Part shown: positions 24,656 to 33,458 of the stretch, one piece after another
How positions within the stretch are numbered: position 1 is the stretch's first letter
How the letters are laid out: each line of letters begins with the position of its first letter
Origin: Streptomyces piniterrae
GTDB taxonomy: Bacteria; Actinomycetota; Actinomycetes; Streptomycetales; Streptomycetaceae
DNA length: 64,000 nucleotides
Direction of reading: 5' to 3'
NCBI RefSeq assembly: GCF_005048155.1
Contig: NZ_SUMB01000005.1
Span: forward strand, 372,001-436,000
Made by a program: the position numbers and the translations under genes
Notes under the pieces: generated by a model
The model's input: only the letters and a program-made list of their open reading frames with translations
Database searches by the model: none
What the model was told of the DNA's origin: nothing

Positions 24656-24914
24656 AGCGCCGCCCCGGAGGGAAGTGGAGGGCCCTCCGATGGGTAGATG
24701 GTGTGCCTGAGGGGTACTTGGTAACGGACCGTCTACAAAGTACGGTCGCATTCTGCCGCGAATCGGACAGATCACGACTTACGATCTTGCTTTTCCGACC
24801 GCCAACTCCCTAGTCTTTATTGTCTTTAGGCTGCCCTTATTGTGGCGGCCGCACGGGGCGACACGAGGACGCAAGCGGGGCGCGCGGGGCAACGCGGGGA
24901 ACGGGGAGAGCGGT
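24656..24914. promoter_or_regulatory. promoter region of the type VII block
   Basis: The 259 bp before the WXG100 gene are unusually AT-rich for this genome around 24775-24840 (CTAGTCTTTATTGTC and CTGCCCTTATTGTGG). CCTAGTCTTTA could be a -10 region, but no sigma-factor type can be assigned. No gene or hairpin stands out. Confidence 0.4.
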
Positions 24915-25226
24915 ATGAGCAAGCAGTTCAAGGTCGATCTCGAAGAGCTGGACAGCGTCGTGCGTCAGCTCAAGCGTCTTCAGGCCGACATGGATGAGCC
25001 CAGCCAGAAGATGAAGTACAGCACGACCATCCCGAAGTCGGCATTTGGGGTCAATTTCATCGAATGCGGGGATCTGGCCGGTGCCCACGACGACATGCAG
25101 AACTACATGTCGCAGGTCATCACCGCGCTCCAGGGCCTCATCACCAAATTCGGCGAGAAGACGGAAGCCAGCCGGGGCGCTTACGAGGACCAGGAGCATG
25201 GTGCCAAGGTCTCGATGAACGGCTGA
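24915..25226 (+). CDS. WXG100-type protein
   Basis: The 103-residue helical protein begins MSKQFKVDLEELDSVVRQLK and is the right size for the WXG100/EsxA-like family exported by type VII secretion. The canonical WxG is not present; the helix turn falls near SAFGVNFIECGDLAGAHDDM, as in the ESX proteins with degenerate motifs common in Streptomyces. The ATG at 24915 follows GGGGAGAG; the longer frame from 24840 is Arg/Gly-rich and unlikely to be translated. It is followed after 51 bp by a larger WXG-type gene, forming a substrate pair. Confidence 0.78.
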   Translation: MSKQFKVDLEELDSVVRQLKRLQADMDEPSQKMKYSTTIPKSAFGVNFIECGDLAGAHDDMQNYMSQVITALQGLITKFGEKTEASRGAYEDQEHGAKVSMNG

Positions 25227-25277
25227 TCGGTCGGCGCTGGAGCAGGGACGAGAGGATGACGATGAAGGGGGGCCGGC

Positions 25278-26714
25278 GTGGTTGACGCCAGGCAGGAGTA
25301 CGAGTCCGCCAAGGCGATGGAGAAGCAGCGGAAGGACGAGGAGCGGAACGAGCGACTGAAGTCGTTCAAGGGCCAGCACCTCACGCCTACTTCGCCTTCC
25401 GACTTCCATCACCACGGCATCAACGATCTCCGGGCGATGATCAAGCACGCCAACCCCGGGGCGATCGAGACGTCCGGCCAGCACTGGCGCGCCTCCGCCG
25501 ACCGGCTCGCGGGCGAAGACGGGCGTGGCGGCATCCGCAAGTCCTTCATGGACGCCGTCGACCACGCCTCGGCGCACTGGGAGGGCTCGGCGGCCGAGGC
25601 GTTCCGCCGGGAAGCCGGCAAGGTGCTCGAGAAGATCGACCGGACGTACGGGCACTCCCGGAACGTCGAGCGGTCGCTGATCGGTTCACGCCAGTCCGGG
25701 GCGCAGGGCAGCGTCGCGCACAGCCTTCGCGAGGCCCAGAAGGCCATGTCGAACATCCATGACCCCGGCACCATGGACAAGCTCAAGGACGACAAGGGCG
25801 ACGACAGCCAGTTCCACCGGGACATGGCGAACCCGAAGATGGACGCCCGCATGGCGCTGGAGCTCAACCGGGACAATCTGTCCCTGAGCAAGGAGCGTCA
25901 GGTCGAGGCGGTCATCGTGATGGATGAGCTGGCGGCCAATTACGCGGCTCACACCAGTGGATTCCGCGACGGCCCTGGTGAGCCCCCGGGCGGCGGTGGG
26001 GACTGGCCGACGTCGCCGAAGGACCTCAAGCAGCAGCCCCCGGTGAACATGCCGGACACGAGCGCTTCACGGCCGGATCCGTCGAACTACCAGCCGAAGA
26101 TGCCCAACGGGATCGGCAACCACGCCGTCCCGCCGGGCTTCGGCGGGCCCAACATCAGCCGTCCCGACGTGCCCGTACAGACCGGACTCGACGGTGTCGC
26201 CGGCGGGACGATGACCCCGCCGCCCAGCGCCGGCGCCATCGGCGGCGGAGCGGGCGTCGGACATGCCATCCCCTCCGGAGGCGGAGACGGTGCGATCGGC
26301 GCGGGCGCCATCGGCATGGTGGGCGGCATGCGCGCCGGCGGCGGAGGTATGCGCGCCGGCATGCCCGGTGCCGGCGGTATGCGTGGCGGCGGCGCCGGTG
26401 CACCCGGCGCCGGCAGCGGCAAGGCCGGTGCCAAGGCCGGCGGCGCCAAGGGCGCGCAGGCGCGTACCCGTGGCGGCGTGGTCGGCAAGCCGGGCGGTCC
26501 CGGGGGCGGTGCCAAGCAGGGCGGCTCTGGACTGCACCGCAGCCGTGGCGGTAAGAAGGCCGGGCAGGTCGGCGCGCCGGGCGCCGCCGGCGCCAAGGGC
26601 AAGGGCGGCCGCGAGGAGCAGGAGCGCAGCAGCAAGCAGCGCCCCGACTACCTGGTGGAGGACGAAGAGACGTGGACGCCGCAACGTAATGTGGCCCCTC
26701 GCGTCATCGAGTAG
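25278..26714 (+). CDS. large WXG100-like type VII substrate with Gly-rich tail
   Basis: The 478-residue protein starts at a GTG after AAGGGGGG. The N-terminal 40 residues are highly charged (AKAMEKQRKDEERNERLKSF). Residues about 70-210 form a helical WXG-type domain with HWEGSAAEAFRREAGKV supplying the W-x-G turn. After a Pro-rich region the C-terminal third is Gly/Ala/Met/Lys-rich low complexity (GGMRAGGGGMRAGMPGAGGM) and ends with DEETWTPQRNVAPRVIE. It resembles PPE/EspB-like partners encoded beside small WXG100 proteins. Its extracellular function is unknown. A strong terminator follows at 26751. Confidence 0.78.
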   Translation: MVDARQEYESAKAMEKQRKDEERNERLKSFKGQHLTPTSPSDFHHHGINDLRAMIKHANPGAIETSGQHWRASADRLAGEDGRGGIRKSFMDAVDHASAHWEGSAAEAFRREAGKVLEKIDRTYGHSRNVERSLIGSRQSGAQGSVAHSLREAQKAMSNIHDPGTMDKLKDDKGDDSQFHRDMANPKMDARMALELNRDNLSLSKERQVEAVIVMDELAANYAAHTSGFRDGPGEPPGGGGDWPTSPKDLKQQPPVNMPDTSASRPDPSNYQPKMPNGIGNHAVPPGFGGPNISRPDVPVQTGLDGVAGGTMTPPPSAGAIGGGAGVGHAIPSGGGDGAIGAGAIGMVGGMRAGGGGMRAGMPGAGGMRGGGAGAPGAGSGKAGAKAGGAKGAQARTRGGVVGKPGGPGGGAKQGGSGLHRSRGGKKAGQVGAPGAAGAKGKGGREEQERSSKQRPDYLVEDEETWTPQRNVAPRVIE

Positions 26715-26750
26715 GCCGGCGATACCGTCGCACGGCGGCCAATGAGGATG

Positions 26751-26777
26751 GCCCCGCACCTGATGTGCGGGGCTTTT
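26751..26777 (+). terminator. rho-independent terminator
   Basis: A perfect 9-bp stem, GCCCCGCAC (26751-26759) with GTGCGGGGC (26765-26773), a 5-nt loop and a following TTTT make a classic intrinsic terminator. It separates the two WXG100-type genes from the mycosin gene, so mycosin is either read through at a lower level or has its own promoter in the roughly 50 bp before 26827. Confidence 0.88.
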
Positions 26778-26826
26778 CCTCGGTGGAACACCGCCGCCCG
26801 GAGAGCAGAGCAAGAAGGAGCGAGGC

Positions 26827-28020
26827 ATGAGGGTCACCCGAACACTGCGCGCGACGGTGGGTGCTGCGCTGACCGGAGCGCTGCTGCTCACCGCGAGCGG
26901 CACCGCGTCCGCGGATCAAACGCGCAAGGATCTGTGGCCGTTGGAGGCGTTCGGGGCCCAGGATCTGTGGAAGGAGGCCACCGGCAAGGGTGTGACGGTG
27001 GCCGTGCTGGACAGCGGATTCCGTACGACCCATCAGGACCTCAAGGGCCAGTTCCTTCCCGGACCGGACTTCGGGCCGGCGCAACAAGCCGAGGCAGCCA
27101 AACACCCCAAGCGCCCTGACGAAAACGTCCGCGATCACGGCAGCGCGATGGCCGGGATCATCGCGGGCCACGGACATGGCCCGGGCGGATCCGAAGGCGT
27201 CAAGGGACTGGCTCCCGACGCCAAGATCCTCCCTGTCCCGACGTACAACAACAACGGGCTGGCCACACGGTGGGCCGTGGATCACGGCGCTGACGTCATC
27301 AACATGTCCTACGGCGGAAGCGTCCGGGACGCCGACATGTGCGAATCCATCCACTACGCCCTCGAAAAGGGCGTAGTGGTCGTGACCGCCGCGGGCAACG
27401 ACGGCTGGTCCAAGAAGAGCTATCCCGTGGGCTGCCCGGGAGCGATCGGTGTCGGATCGGTCGACCAGTACGGTGAGTCCTCCGACGACAACAACTACAA
27501 CTCCGACATGGATCTGCTCGCACCCGGCGTGCGTATCCCCACCGTGAGGGGCGCGAGCGACTCGGCATACGAGACGGCGAACGGCAGCTCGTCCGCCTCG
27601 GCTTACGTTTCCGCCACCGCTGCCCTCCTCAAGGAGAAGTTCCCCGACCTCACCCCCGGCCAGATCGCCAACCGCCTGGTGAAGACGGCGGGTCTCGCCA
27701 AGGCAGAGAAGGCCAAGGGCCTCAAGCTCCCGGACGCGCACTACGGCTACGGCTTCATCCAGCCCGGCCCCGCGCTGCGGAAGGACATCCCGGCGGGCCC
27801 GGCGGACGGCCCGCTCGCGATGCCGAAGGGCAAAGCCCCGCAGACGGGCGTCGTGCCCGGCGCCGACAAGGGCCAGGACCCCAACCCCCCCATGGGCGCC
27901 AAGGACAAGCTCATGCTCTACGGCGGCATCGGCCTCGGTGCGCTGCTCGCCGTCGGCATCGTGATCGGCATCGTGGTGGCCGCCCGTCGCGGCAAGAACC
28001 GCAACCAGTCCTGGGGCTGA
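26827..28020 (+). CDS. mycP: type VII secretion-associated serine protease mycosin
   Basis: The 397-residue subtilisin-type protease has an N-terminal signal peptide (TLRATVGAALTGALLLTASG, then TASA), the catalytic triad Asp62 (VAVLDSGF), His104 (DHGSAMAGIIAGH) and Ser255 (NGSSSASAYVSATAALL), and a C-terminal membrane helix (YGGIGLGALLAVGIVIGIVV) with a basic cytoplasmic tail. This is the mycosin architecture. Mycosins process substrates and stabilise the ESX membrane complex. The core genes eccB, eccC, eccD and eccE are not in the window. The start has AAGGAGCGAGGC upstream. Confidence 0.93.
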   Translation: MRVTRTLRATVGAALTGALLLTASGTASADQTRKDLWPLEAFGAQDLWKEATGKGVTVAVLDSGFRTTHQDLKGQFLPGPDFGPAQQAEAAKHPKRPDENVRDHGSAMAGIIAGHGHGPGGSEGVKGLAPDAKILPVPTYNNNGLATRWAVDHGADVINMSYGGSVRDADMCESIHYALEKGVVVVTAAGNDGWSKKSYPVGCPGAIGVGSVDQYGESSDDNNYNSDMDLLAPGVRIPTVRGASDSAYETANGSSSASAYVSATAALLKEKFPDLTPGQIANRLVKTAGLAKAEKAKGLKLPDAHYGYGFIQPGPALRKDIPAGPADGPLAMPKGKAPQTGVVPGADKGQDPNPPMGAKDKLMLYGGIGLGALLAVGIVIGIVVAARRGKNRNQSWG

Positions 28021-28059
28021 GCCGACCCCCTCGCACCACCTATAGGAATTCGCAGCCCA

Positions 28060-28087
28060 GGGGCCGCGCGGAGCACCGCGCGGCCCC
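28060..28087 (+). terminator. strong hairpin terminator after mycosin
   Basis: A 12-bp perfect stem, GGGGCCGCGCGG (28060-28071) with CCGCGCGGCCCC (28076-28087), and a 4-nt loop lie 40 bp after the mycosin stop. There is no T-run, which is common for Streptomyces terminators. The rest of the 28021-28370 gap shows no gene or other clear feature apart from the presumed promoter of the next gene. Confidence 0.8.
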
Positions 28088-28370
28088 TCGCTGTCCCTCC
28101 CTTCGTCCTTGGCGGTGCGCTGCCCGCCGTGTGGACGCCGCCGCCCTCGCGCCACTCGCCCGTGGCGTGGCCGGCAGCCGCCGTGGTCGTCATCCGCGCA
28201 GCGTCATGGTGCAAAGCCGGGAGCGCCAACGGGCCTGGTAGGGGCGGTCGTTGGGGATCCCGCTGGATGGGTCCCGCCCTCAGTCGCGCCGGCTCCGCCT
28301 GCCACAATGGAGATCGCGACCGGTTGGGTCGGACCGTCGGCCCGGCAGCGACGGAAACAAGGAGTGAGCC

Positions 28371-28784
28371 ATGCCTCCCTTGAGCGCACGTGCCCCCAGG
28401 ACCGCGGCCTACGCCGCCGCCGTGGCCGTCTTCCCCTGGGTGCTGGGTGTGCTCATGATGTCCCTCTTCTCCTCCACCCCGGACGACTGGCTCTCCGTAT
28501 CGACGCTCGCGCTGCCGACCGCGGTGTTCCTGGCCCTCTTCGCGATCCGGCTCATACGCAGGGCGGAGCCGCGCTGGATGACGGTGGCGATCGACACGGT
28601 CGCGTACACGGTGATCCTGCTGGCCGACGGCATCGTGCAGGCCGCGGTGACGGGCGATGCGGCGCCGGTGGACGCCGGGTTCGTGCAGCTCATCTTCGGG
28701 CTGCTGTTCACCCTCACCATCCCGGCCACCCTCGCACTCTCCGCCCTCCTGTCGAAGCCGCTCCTGCGCCCCGGGCAGAGCTGA
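28371..28784 (+). CDS. hypothetical four-helix membrane protein
   Basis: The 137-residue protein has four predicted membrane helices (AYAAAVAVFPWVLGVLMMSL, LSVSTLALPTAVFLALFAIR, WMTVAIDTVAYTVILLADGI, LIFGLLFTLTIPATLALSAL) and short basic loops. No family is recognised and no catalytic residues stand out. The ATG follows AAGGAGTGAGCC, a good ribosome-binding site. It appears to be monocistronic. Confidence 0.75.
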   Translation: MPPLSARAPRTAAYAAAVAVFPWVLGVLMMSLFSSTPDDWLSVSTLALPTAVFLALFAIRLIRRAEPRWMTVAIDTVAYTVILLADGIVQAAVTGDAAPVDAGFVQLIFGLLFTLTIPATLALSALLSKPLLRPGQS

Positions 28785-28953
28785 CGTCCCGTCCTGCCTC
28801 CCTCCCCCCAGCGTCCAACTCGCCACCCCCACAACCGATTTCACTCCAACCCCAGCCTTCCCGCGTGTCTCGCTTGCGGCGGCCGGTGCGCGGACGGATC
28901 CTCGTGTGCACGCCGTTCGGGGGAGCGGCAACGCCTGAGCACCGGGGGATGAC

Positions 28954-29799
28954 GTGCTACGAGTGCACTTCACCGCGCAGGATCTGCTCCGTACGAGAGT
29001 GGCCGACGGGGCCGACCCGCTGTGGGAGACCGTGCTGAGCCTGCACAGCCTGCGGGAGAAGCGGTCCGAGCCGGCGCTGGCCGCCTGGCGGCAGCATGCG
29101 GTGCGGCACGGCCCCGGCCCGCTGCGCACCCTGTTGCCACTGGTGCCGCAGCAGGGCTATTTCCCCGACTTCCTCACCCCGTTCGAGGCCTCGTACGGGG
29201 TCGAGCCCGGTCTTGAGGCCGTGATGAGCACACCCCGCGAGCGACTGCGCGCCGAACTGGCCCAACTGGCCGGGCAGCGGCCGCTGCCGGGGTGGGCGCG
29301 CAACATCGCGGACGGCGAACCGGCCGCGCTGCGCCGGCTCGCCCGCAGTCTGCGCACCTACCACCATCTGGCGATCGCGCCGGACTGGCCGCGGATAGCG
29401 GAGTCGGTCGGCGCGGACCGGGCGCTGCGGCGGCACGCGCTGTGCGAGTCCGGCGCGGAGGCGATGCTGCGGACGTTCGGGCCGGTGATGCGCTGGCGGC
29501 GGCCGGTCCTGGAGGTCGGCTACCCGGTCGACCGGGAACTGCATCTGGCGGGCCGGGGGCTGGTCTTCGTCCCGTCCTACTTCTGCCGTGGGGTGCCGGT
29601 GGCACTGGCGGACGGGGAGCTGCCGCCAGTGCTGGTGTATCCGGCGAGCGGACCGGAGACGGCACCGTGTCCCGGAGAAGCGAAAGGGCCCCGCTTCCGT
29701 CGAAGGAAACGAGGCCCTTGCTCGCTACTCGCACAGCAACCCTCAATTGAGGAACCCGTACGGCGAGCAGCCACATCCGCGAGAGCGGCGGCGGTTTAG
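28954..29799 (+). pseudogene. ArsR-type regulator lacking its C-terminal HTH (truncated)
   Basis: The first 230 residues match the N-terminal part of a Streptomyces ArsR/SmtB-type family of about 330 residues (VHFTAQDLLRTRVADGADPL, then GYFPDFLTPFEASYGVEPGL and GRGLVFVPSYFCRGVPVALA, ending in VLVYPAS). In that family the winged helix-turn-helix follows the VYP segment. Here the frame instead runs into Arg/Pro-rich sequence (GPRFRRRKRGPCSLLAQQPS) that overlaps the sdh terminator hairpin, and it stops just before sdhB. The DNA-binding part is therefore missing, probably by deletion. The GTG at 28954 follows GGGGGAT. It may be expressed but should not act as a normal regulator. Confidence 0.65.
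29684..29719 (-). terminator. terminator of the sdh operon
   Basis: The arms AAGGGCC (29684-29690) and GGCCCTT (29713-29719) enclose a second small stem (CTTC/GAAG), forming a compound hairpin about 90 bp after the sdhB stop on the reverse strand. Being symmetrical it could work in both directions. It lies within the tail of the truncated ArsR-like frame, supporting the view that this tail is not original coding sequence. Confidence 0.7.
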
Positions 29800-29807
29800 C
29801 CGCAAAC

Positions 29808-30584
29808 TCAGAACCTGCGGGTGATCAGCGCCCGCTTGACTTCCTGAATCGCCTTGGTGACCTCAATACCGCGCGGGCAGGCGTCCGTGCAGTTGAAGGT
29901 CGTACGGCAACGCCACACGCCGTCCTTGTCGTTGAGGATTTCGAGGCGCTGCTCGCCACCCTCGTCGCGGCTGTCGAAGATGAAGCGGTGCGCGTTGACG
30001 ATGGCCGCCGGGCCGAAGTACTGGCCGTCGTTCCAGAACACCGGGCAGGAGCTGGTGCAGGCGGCGCAGAGGATGCACTTCGTCGTGTCGTCGAAGCGCT
30101 CGCGGTCCTCGGCGGACTGCCGGCGCTCACGGGTCGGCTCGTTGCCGGTCGTGATCAGGAACGGCATGACATCGCGGTACGCCTGGAAGAAGGGCTCCAT
30201 GTCGACGACAAGGTCCTTCATCACGGTCAGGCCCTTGATGGCCTCGACCGTGATCGGCTTCTCCGGGTTGATGTCCTTGATCAGCGTCTTGCAGGCCAGG
30301 CGGTTGCGGCCGTTGATGCGCATGGCGTCGGAGCCGCAGATGCCGTGGGCGCAGGACCGGCGGAAGGTCAGCGACCCGTCCTGATCCCACTTGATCTTGT
30401 GGAGGGCGTCCAGGACGCGCTCCTTGGGGTCGATCTCCAGCTGGAAGTCCTCCCAGCTGGCGTCCTCCGAGACCTCCGGGTTGAACCGGCGGATCCGGAA
30501 GGTGACGGTGATGTACGGGGAGTCGGCGAAGCCGGGCTCGGGCTGGCCGGCCTCGGCCGCCTTGTCCACTGTCGGGGTTGCCAT
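29808..30584 (-). CDS. sdhB: succinate dehydrogenase iron-sulfur subunit
   Basis: The 258-residue SdhB carries electrons from the flavoprotein to quinone. The [2Fe-2S] ligands lie in SCAHGICGSDAMRINGRNRL followed by AC, with Asp at the same place as in E. coli SdhB. The [4Fe-4S] and [3Fe-4S] clusters use CILCAACTSSCP and CRTTFNCTDACPRGI. Its ATG overlaps the sdhA stop (TGATG), so the two are translationally coupled. It is the last gene of sdhCDAB and a part of complex II in the TCA cycle and respiratory chain. Confidence 0.97.
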   Translation of the reverse strand: MATPTVDKAAEAGQPEPGFADSPYITVTFRIRRFNPEVSEDASWEDFQLEIDPKERVLDALHKIKWDQDGSLTFRRSCAHGICGSDAMRINGRNRLACKTLIKDINPEKPITVEAIKGLTVMKDLVVDMEPFFQAYRDVMPFLITTGNEPTRERRQSAEDRERFDDTTKCILCAACTSSCPVFWNDGQYFGPAAIVNAHRFIFDSRDEGGEQRLEILNDKDGVWRCRTTFNCTDACPRGIEVTKAIQEVKRALITRRF

Positions 30585-32338
30585 CAGTACTTACGCTCCA
30601 TCGGCTGGTAGCGGGTCTGCACGACCGGCTTGTAGTCGAGACGGATCGACTCGGTGCCGTCGTCACCCACCTCGCGGTACGCCATGGTGTGCCGCATGAA
30701 GTTGACGTCGTCGCGGTTGGGGTAGTCCTCGCGGTAGTGACCGCCGCGGGACTCCTTGCGGGCGAGTGCGGACACCGCCATGACCTCGGCCAGGTCGAGC
30801 AGGTTGCCCAGCTCGATGGCCTCCAGCAGGTCGGTGTTGAACCGCTTGCCCTTGTCCTGGATGGACACGTTCAGGTAGCGCTCGCGCAGCTCGGCGATCT
30901 TCTCCACCGCGGACTTGATCGTCTGCTCGGTGCGGAACACCATCACGTTGGCGTCCATGCACTCCTGGAGCTCCTTGCGCAGCTCCGCCACCCGCTCGTT
31001 GCCGGTGGAGGTGCGCAGCCGCTCGACCTGGTCGGCGACCAGCTGCGCCGGGTCCTCGGGCAGCTCGACGTAGTCGGCGGTGGCCGAGTACTCGGCGGCG
31101 GCGATACCGGCGCGGCGCCCGAAGACGTTGATGTCCAGGAGGGAGTTGGTGCCGAGGCGGTTGGCGCCGTGCACCGACACGCAGGCGACCTCGCCGGCGG
31201 CGTACAGGCCCGGCACGACGGTGGTGTTGTCGGCCAGCACCTCGCCCTCGACGTTGGTCGGGATGCCGCCCATGGCGTAGTGCGCGGTCGGCTGGATCGG
31301 GATCGGGTCCGTGTAGGGCTCGATACCGAGGTACGTCCGGGCGAACTCGGTGATGTCCGGGAGCTTGGCGTCCAGCTGCTCCGGCGGCAGGTGCGTGAGG
31401 TCCAGGTAGACGTGGTCGCCCTCGGGGCCGCAGCCGCGGCCTTCCCGGATCTCGGTGTAGATGGAGCGCGAGACGACGTCACGCGACGCGAGGTCCTTCA
31501 TGACCGGCGCGTACTTCTCCATGAAGCGCTCGCCGTCCTTGTTGCGGAGGATGCCGCCCTCACCACGGGCGCCCTCCGTCAGCAGGATGCCCATGCGCCA
31601 GATGCCCGTCGGGTGGAACTGGAAGAACTCCATGTCCTCCAGCGGCAGCCCGCGGCGGTAGGCCGCGGCCTGGCCGTCACCGGTCAGGGTGTGCGCGTTC
31701 GAGGTCACCTTGAAGAACTTGCCGGTGCCACCGGACGCGAAGATGACCGCCTTCGCCTGGAAGACGTGGATCTCGCCGGTCGCCAGCTCGTACGCGACGA
31801 CGCCCGCGGACTTCTTGACGCCGTCGACGTCCTGGAGCAGCAGGTCGAGCACGTAGAACTCGTTGAAGAACTCCACGCCCTCCTTGACGCAGTTCTGGTA
31901 CAGCGTCTGGAGGATCATGTGGCCCGTACGGTCCGAGGCGTAGCAGGACCGGCGGACCGGGGCCTCACCGTGGTTACGGGAGTGACCGCCGAAGCGGCGC
32001 TGGTCGATCGTGCCGTCCGGGGTGCGGTTGAACGGCAGGCCCATCTTCTCCAGGTCGAGGACCGAGTCGATGGCCTCCTTCGCCAGGATCTCGGCGGCGT
32101 CCTGGTCGACCAGGTAGTCGCCGCCCTTGATCGTGTCGAAGGTGTGCCACTCCCAGTTGTCCTCCTCGACGTTCGCGAGGGCGGCGGCCATGCCGCCCTG
32201 CGCGGCGCCGGTGTGGGACCGGGTCGGGTAGAGCTTCGTCAGGACCGCGGTGCGGCTGCGCTTCGTCGACTCGATGGCCGCGCGCATGCCCGCGCCGCCG
32301 GCGCCGACGATGACTGTGTCGTACTTGTGGATCTGCAT
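30584..32338 (-). CDS. sdhA: succinate dehydrogenase flavoprotein subunit
   Basis: The 584-residue SdhA oxidises succinate to fumarate. The N-terminal dinucleotide fold is VIVGAGGAGMRAAIES; the FAD-linking His lies in RSHTGAAQGG. Substrate-site segments are FQFHPTGIW, RGCGPEGDHVYLDL with the nearby Arg-rich capping domain, and HYAMGGIPTN. The length is normal. It sits 24 bp after sdhD. A 1116-residue antisense open frame over this gene is only a GC-rich shadow. Confidence 0.97.
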   Translation of the reverse strand: MQIHKYDTVIVGAGGAGMRAAIESTKRSRTAVLTKLYPTRSHTGAAQGGMAAALANVEEDNWEWHTFDTIKGGDYLVDQDAAEILAKEAIDSVLDLEKMGLPFNRTPDGTIDQRRFGGHSRNHGEAPVRRSCYASDRTGHMILQTLYQNCVKEGVEFFNEFYVLDLLLQDVDGVKKSAGVVAYELATGEIHVFQAKAVIFASGGTGKFFKVTSNAHTLTGDGQAAAYRRGLPLEDMEFFQFHPTGIWRMGILLTEGARGEGGILRNKDGERFMEKYAPVMKDLASRDVVSRSIYTEIREGRGCGPEGDHVYLDLTHLPPEQLDAKLPDITEFARTYLGIEPYTDPIPIQPTAHYAMGGIPTNVEGEVLADNTTVVPGLYAAGEVACVSVHGANRLGTNSLLDINVFGRRAGIAAAEYSATADYVELPEDPAQLVADQVERLRTSTGNERVAELRKELQECMDANVMVFRTEQTIKSAVEKIAELRERYLNVSIQDKGKRFNTDLLEAIELGNLLDLAEVMAVSALARKESRGGHYREDYPNRDDVNFMRHTMAYREVGDDGTESIRLDYKPVVQTRYQPMERKY

Positions 32339-32362
32339 TGGTCGTTACCTCAGCCCCGGGGC

Positions 32363-32830
32363 CTAGCGGATGTTCGGGTCGAAGGTGAAGATCACCAGCG
32401 TGCCCAGAAGGACGGTGAACACCGTGGCGGTGTAGAGCAGCATCTTCAGCCAGAAGCGGGTGTTGTCCCGCTGCGCGTAGTCGTTGATGACGGTGCGCAG
32501 GCCGTTGGCGCCGTGCAGCATGGCCAGCCACAGCATGACCAGGTCCCATGCCTGCCAGAACGGCGAGGCCCAGCGGCCGGCCACGAACGCGAAGCCGATC
32601 TTGGAGACGCCGCCGTCCAGCACCAGCTGGATCAGCAGGTGACCCAGGACCAGGACGACCAGGACGATGCCGGACAGCCGCATGAACAGCCAGCCGTACA
32701 GCTCGAAGTTGGTGCGCGTGGCCTTCGGGGTCTTGGCGGTGCGCTTGCGCGGCGGCTCGATGACGGGAGCCGGGTGGTCCACGTCGTACAGGGACACCGC
32801 GTCGTTCACAGGAGTCGTTTCAGCAGACAT
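32363..32830 (-). CDS. sdhD: succinate dehydrogenase membrane anchor subunit
   Basis: The 155-residue protein has three membrane helices (LYGWLFMRLSGIVLVVLVLG, LVMLWLAMLHGANGLRTVIN, LLYTATVFTVLLGTLVIFTF) with a putative haem or quinone His in LAMLHGANGLR. The long charged N-terminus (EPPRKRTAKTPKATRTNFEL) faces the cytoplasm. It lies 6 bp after sdhC. Together with SdhC it anchors complex II and forms the quinone site. Confidence 0.93.
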   Translation of the reverse strand: MSAETTPVNDAVSLYDVDHPAPVIEPPRKRTAKTPKATRTNFELYGWLFMRLSGIVLVVLVLGHLLIQLVLDGGVSKIGFAFVAGRWASPFWQAWDLVMLWLAMLHGANGLRTVINDYAQRDNTRFWLKMLLYTATVFTVLLGTLVIFTFDPNIR

Positions 32831-32836
32831 CTCGCG

Positions 32837-33217
32837 TCAGCTCCCGAACAGCGTGCGCAGGGTGTGCTGCAGCACGGGGTAGAAGGCACCGGCCATCAGC
32901 ACGACCCAGACACCTACAACGGACCACAGCAGCTGCTTCTGGTACTTCGGGCCCTTGGACCAGAAGTCCACCGCGATGACCCGGAGGCCGTTGAGCGCGT
33001 GGAAGAGGATGGCGGCCACCAGGCCGTACTCCATCACGTTGACGAGGGGTGTCTTGTAAGTCGCGACGACATCGTCGTAGGCCTCGGGGGAGACACGGAC
33101 GAGAGCGGTGTCGAGGACGTGTACGAACAGGAAGAAGAAAATGAGGACGCCAGTGACTCGATGAGCCACCCAGGACCACATGCCTTCCCGGCCGCGGTAC
33201 AGCGTTCCAGCCGGCAC
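32837..33217 (-). CDS. sdhC: succinate dehydrogenase cytochrome b556 subunit
   Basis: The 126-residue protein (PAGTLYRGREGMWSWVAHRV at the N-terminus) has three helices (TGVLIFFFLFVHVLDTALVR, YGLVAAILFHALNGLRVIAV, LLWSVVGVWVVLMAGAFYPV) with the His residues expected for haem binding (WVAHRVTG, FVHVLD, LFHALNGLR). The GTG at 33217 is chosen because GGAGGG lies 8 bp upstream and homologues begin at this PAGTLYRG; a longer frame to 33271 would run through that site. It is the first gene of the operon, so the sdh promoter lies between 33218 and about 33350. Confidence 0.92.
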   Translation of the reverse strand: MPAGTLYRGREGMWSWVAHRVTGVLIFFFLFVHVLDTALVRVSPEAYDDVVATYKTPLVNVMEYGLVAAILFHALNGLRVIAVDFWSKGPKYQKQLLWSVVGVWVVLMAGAFYPVLQHTLRTLFGS

Positions 33218-33458
33218 GGAAAAACCCTCCGGGAGCGGGGATTGGGGCCTGCCGGCTTCTCTGTCGGTCACGGCCCGGCCGGGTACGGTCCACCGGCCCT
33301 GGCCATCGTAGCGACGAGGTGTCGGTTCCTCCCGTCCGGGTCCTTAGGTGTGATCAAACAGGCACCAACGGGCTATCACACAAGCACGAAACGGGGCTTT
33401 CGGGGAGACAAGCCGCGAGATGCAGCCGGCAGGAGGACGCGACCGGCGGCTCGGCGCC

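Noticed and set aside
24840..24914. N-terminal extension of the WXG100 protein
   Set aside because: The Arg/Gly-rich extension has no ribosome-binding site, whereas ATG 24915 has one and gives the family length.
28954..29799. A functional ArsR regulator
   Set aside because: The winged helix expected after the VYP segment is not encoded; the tail is translated terminator sequence.
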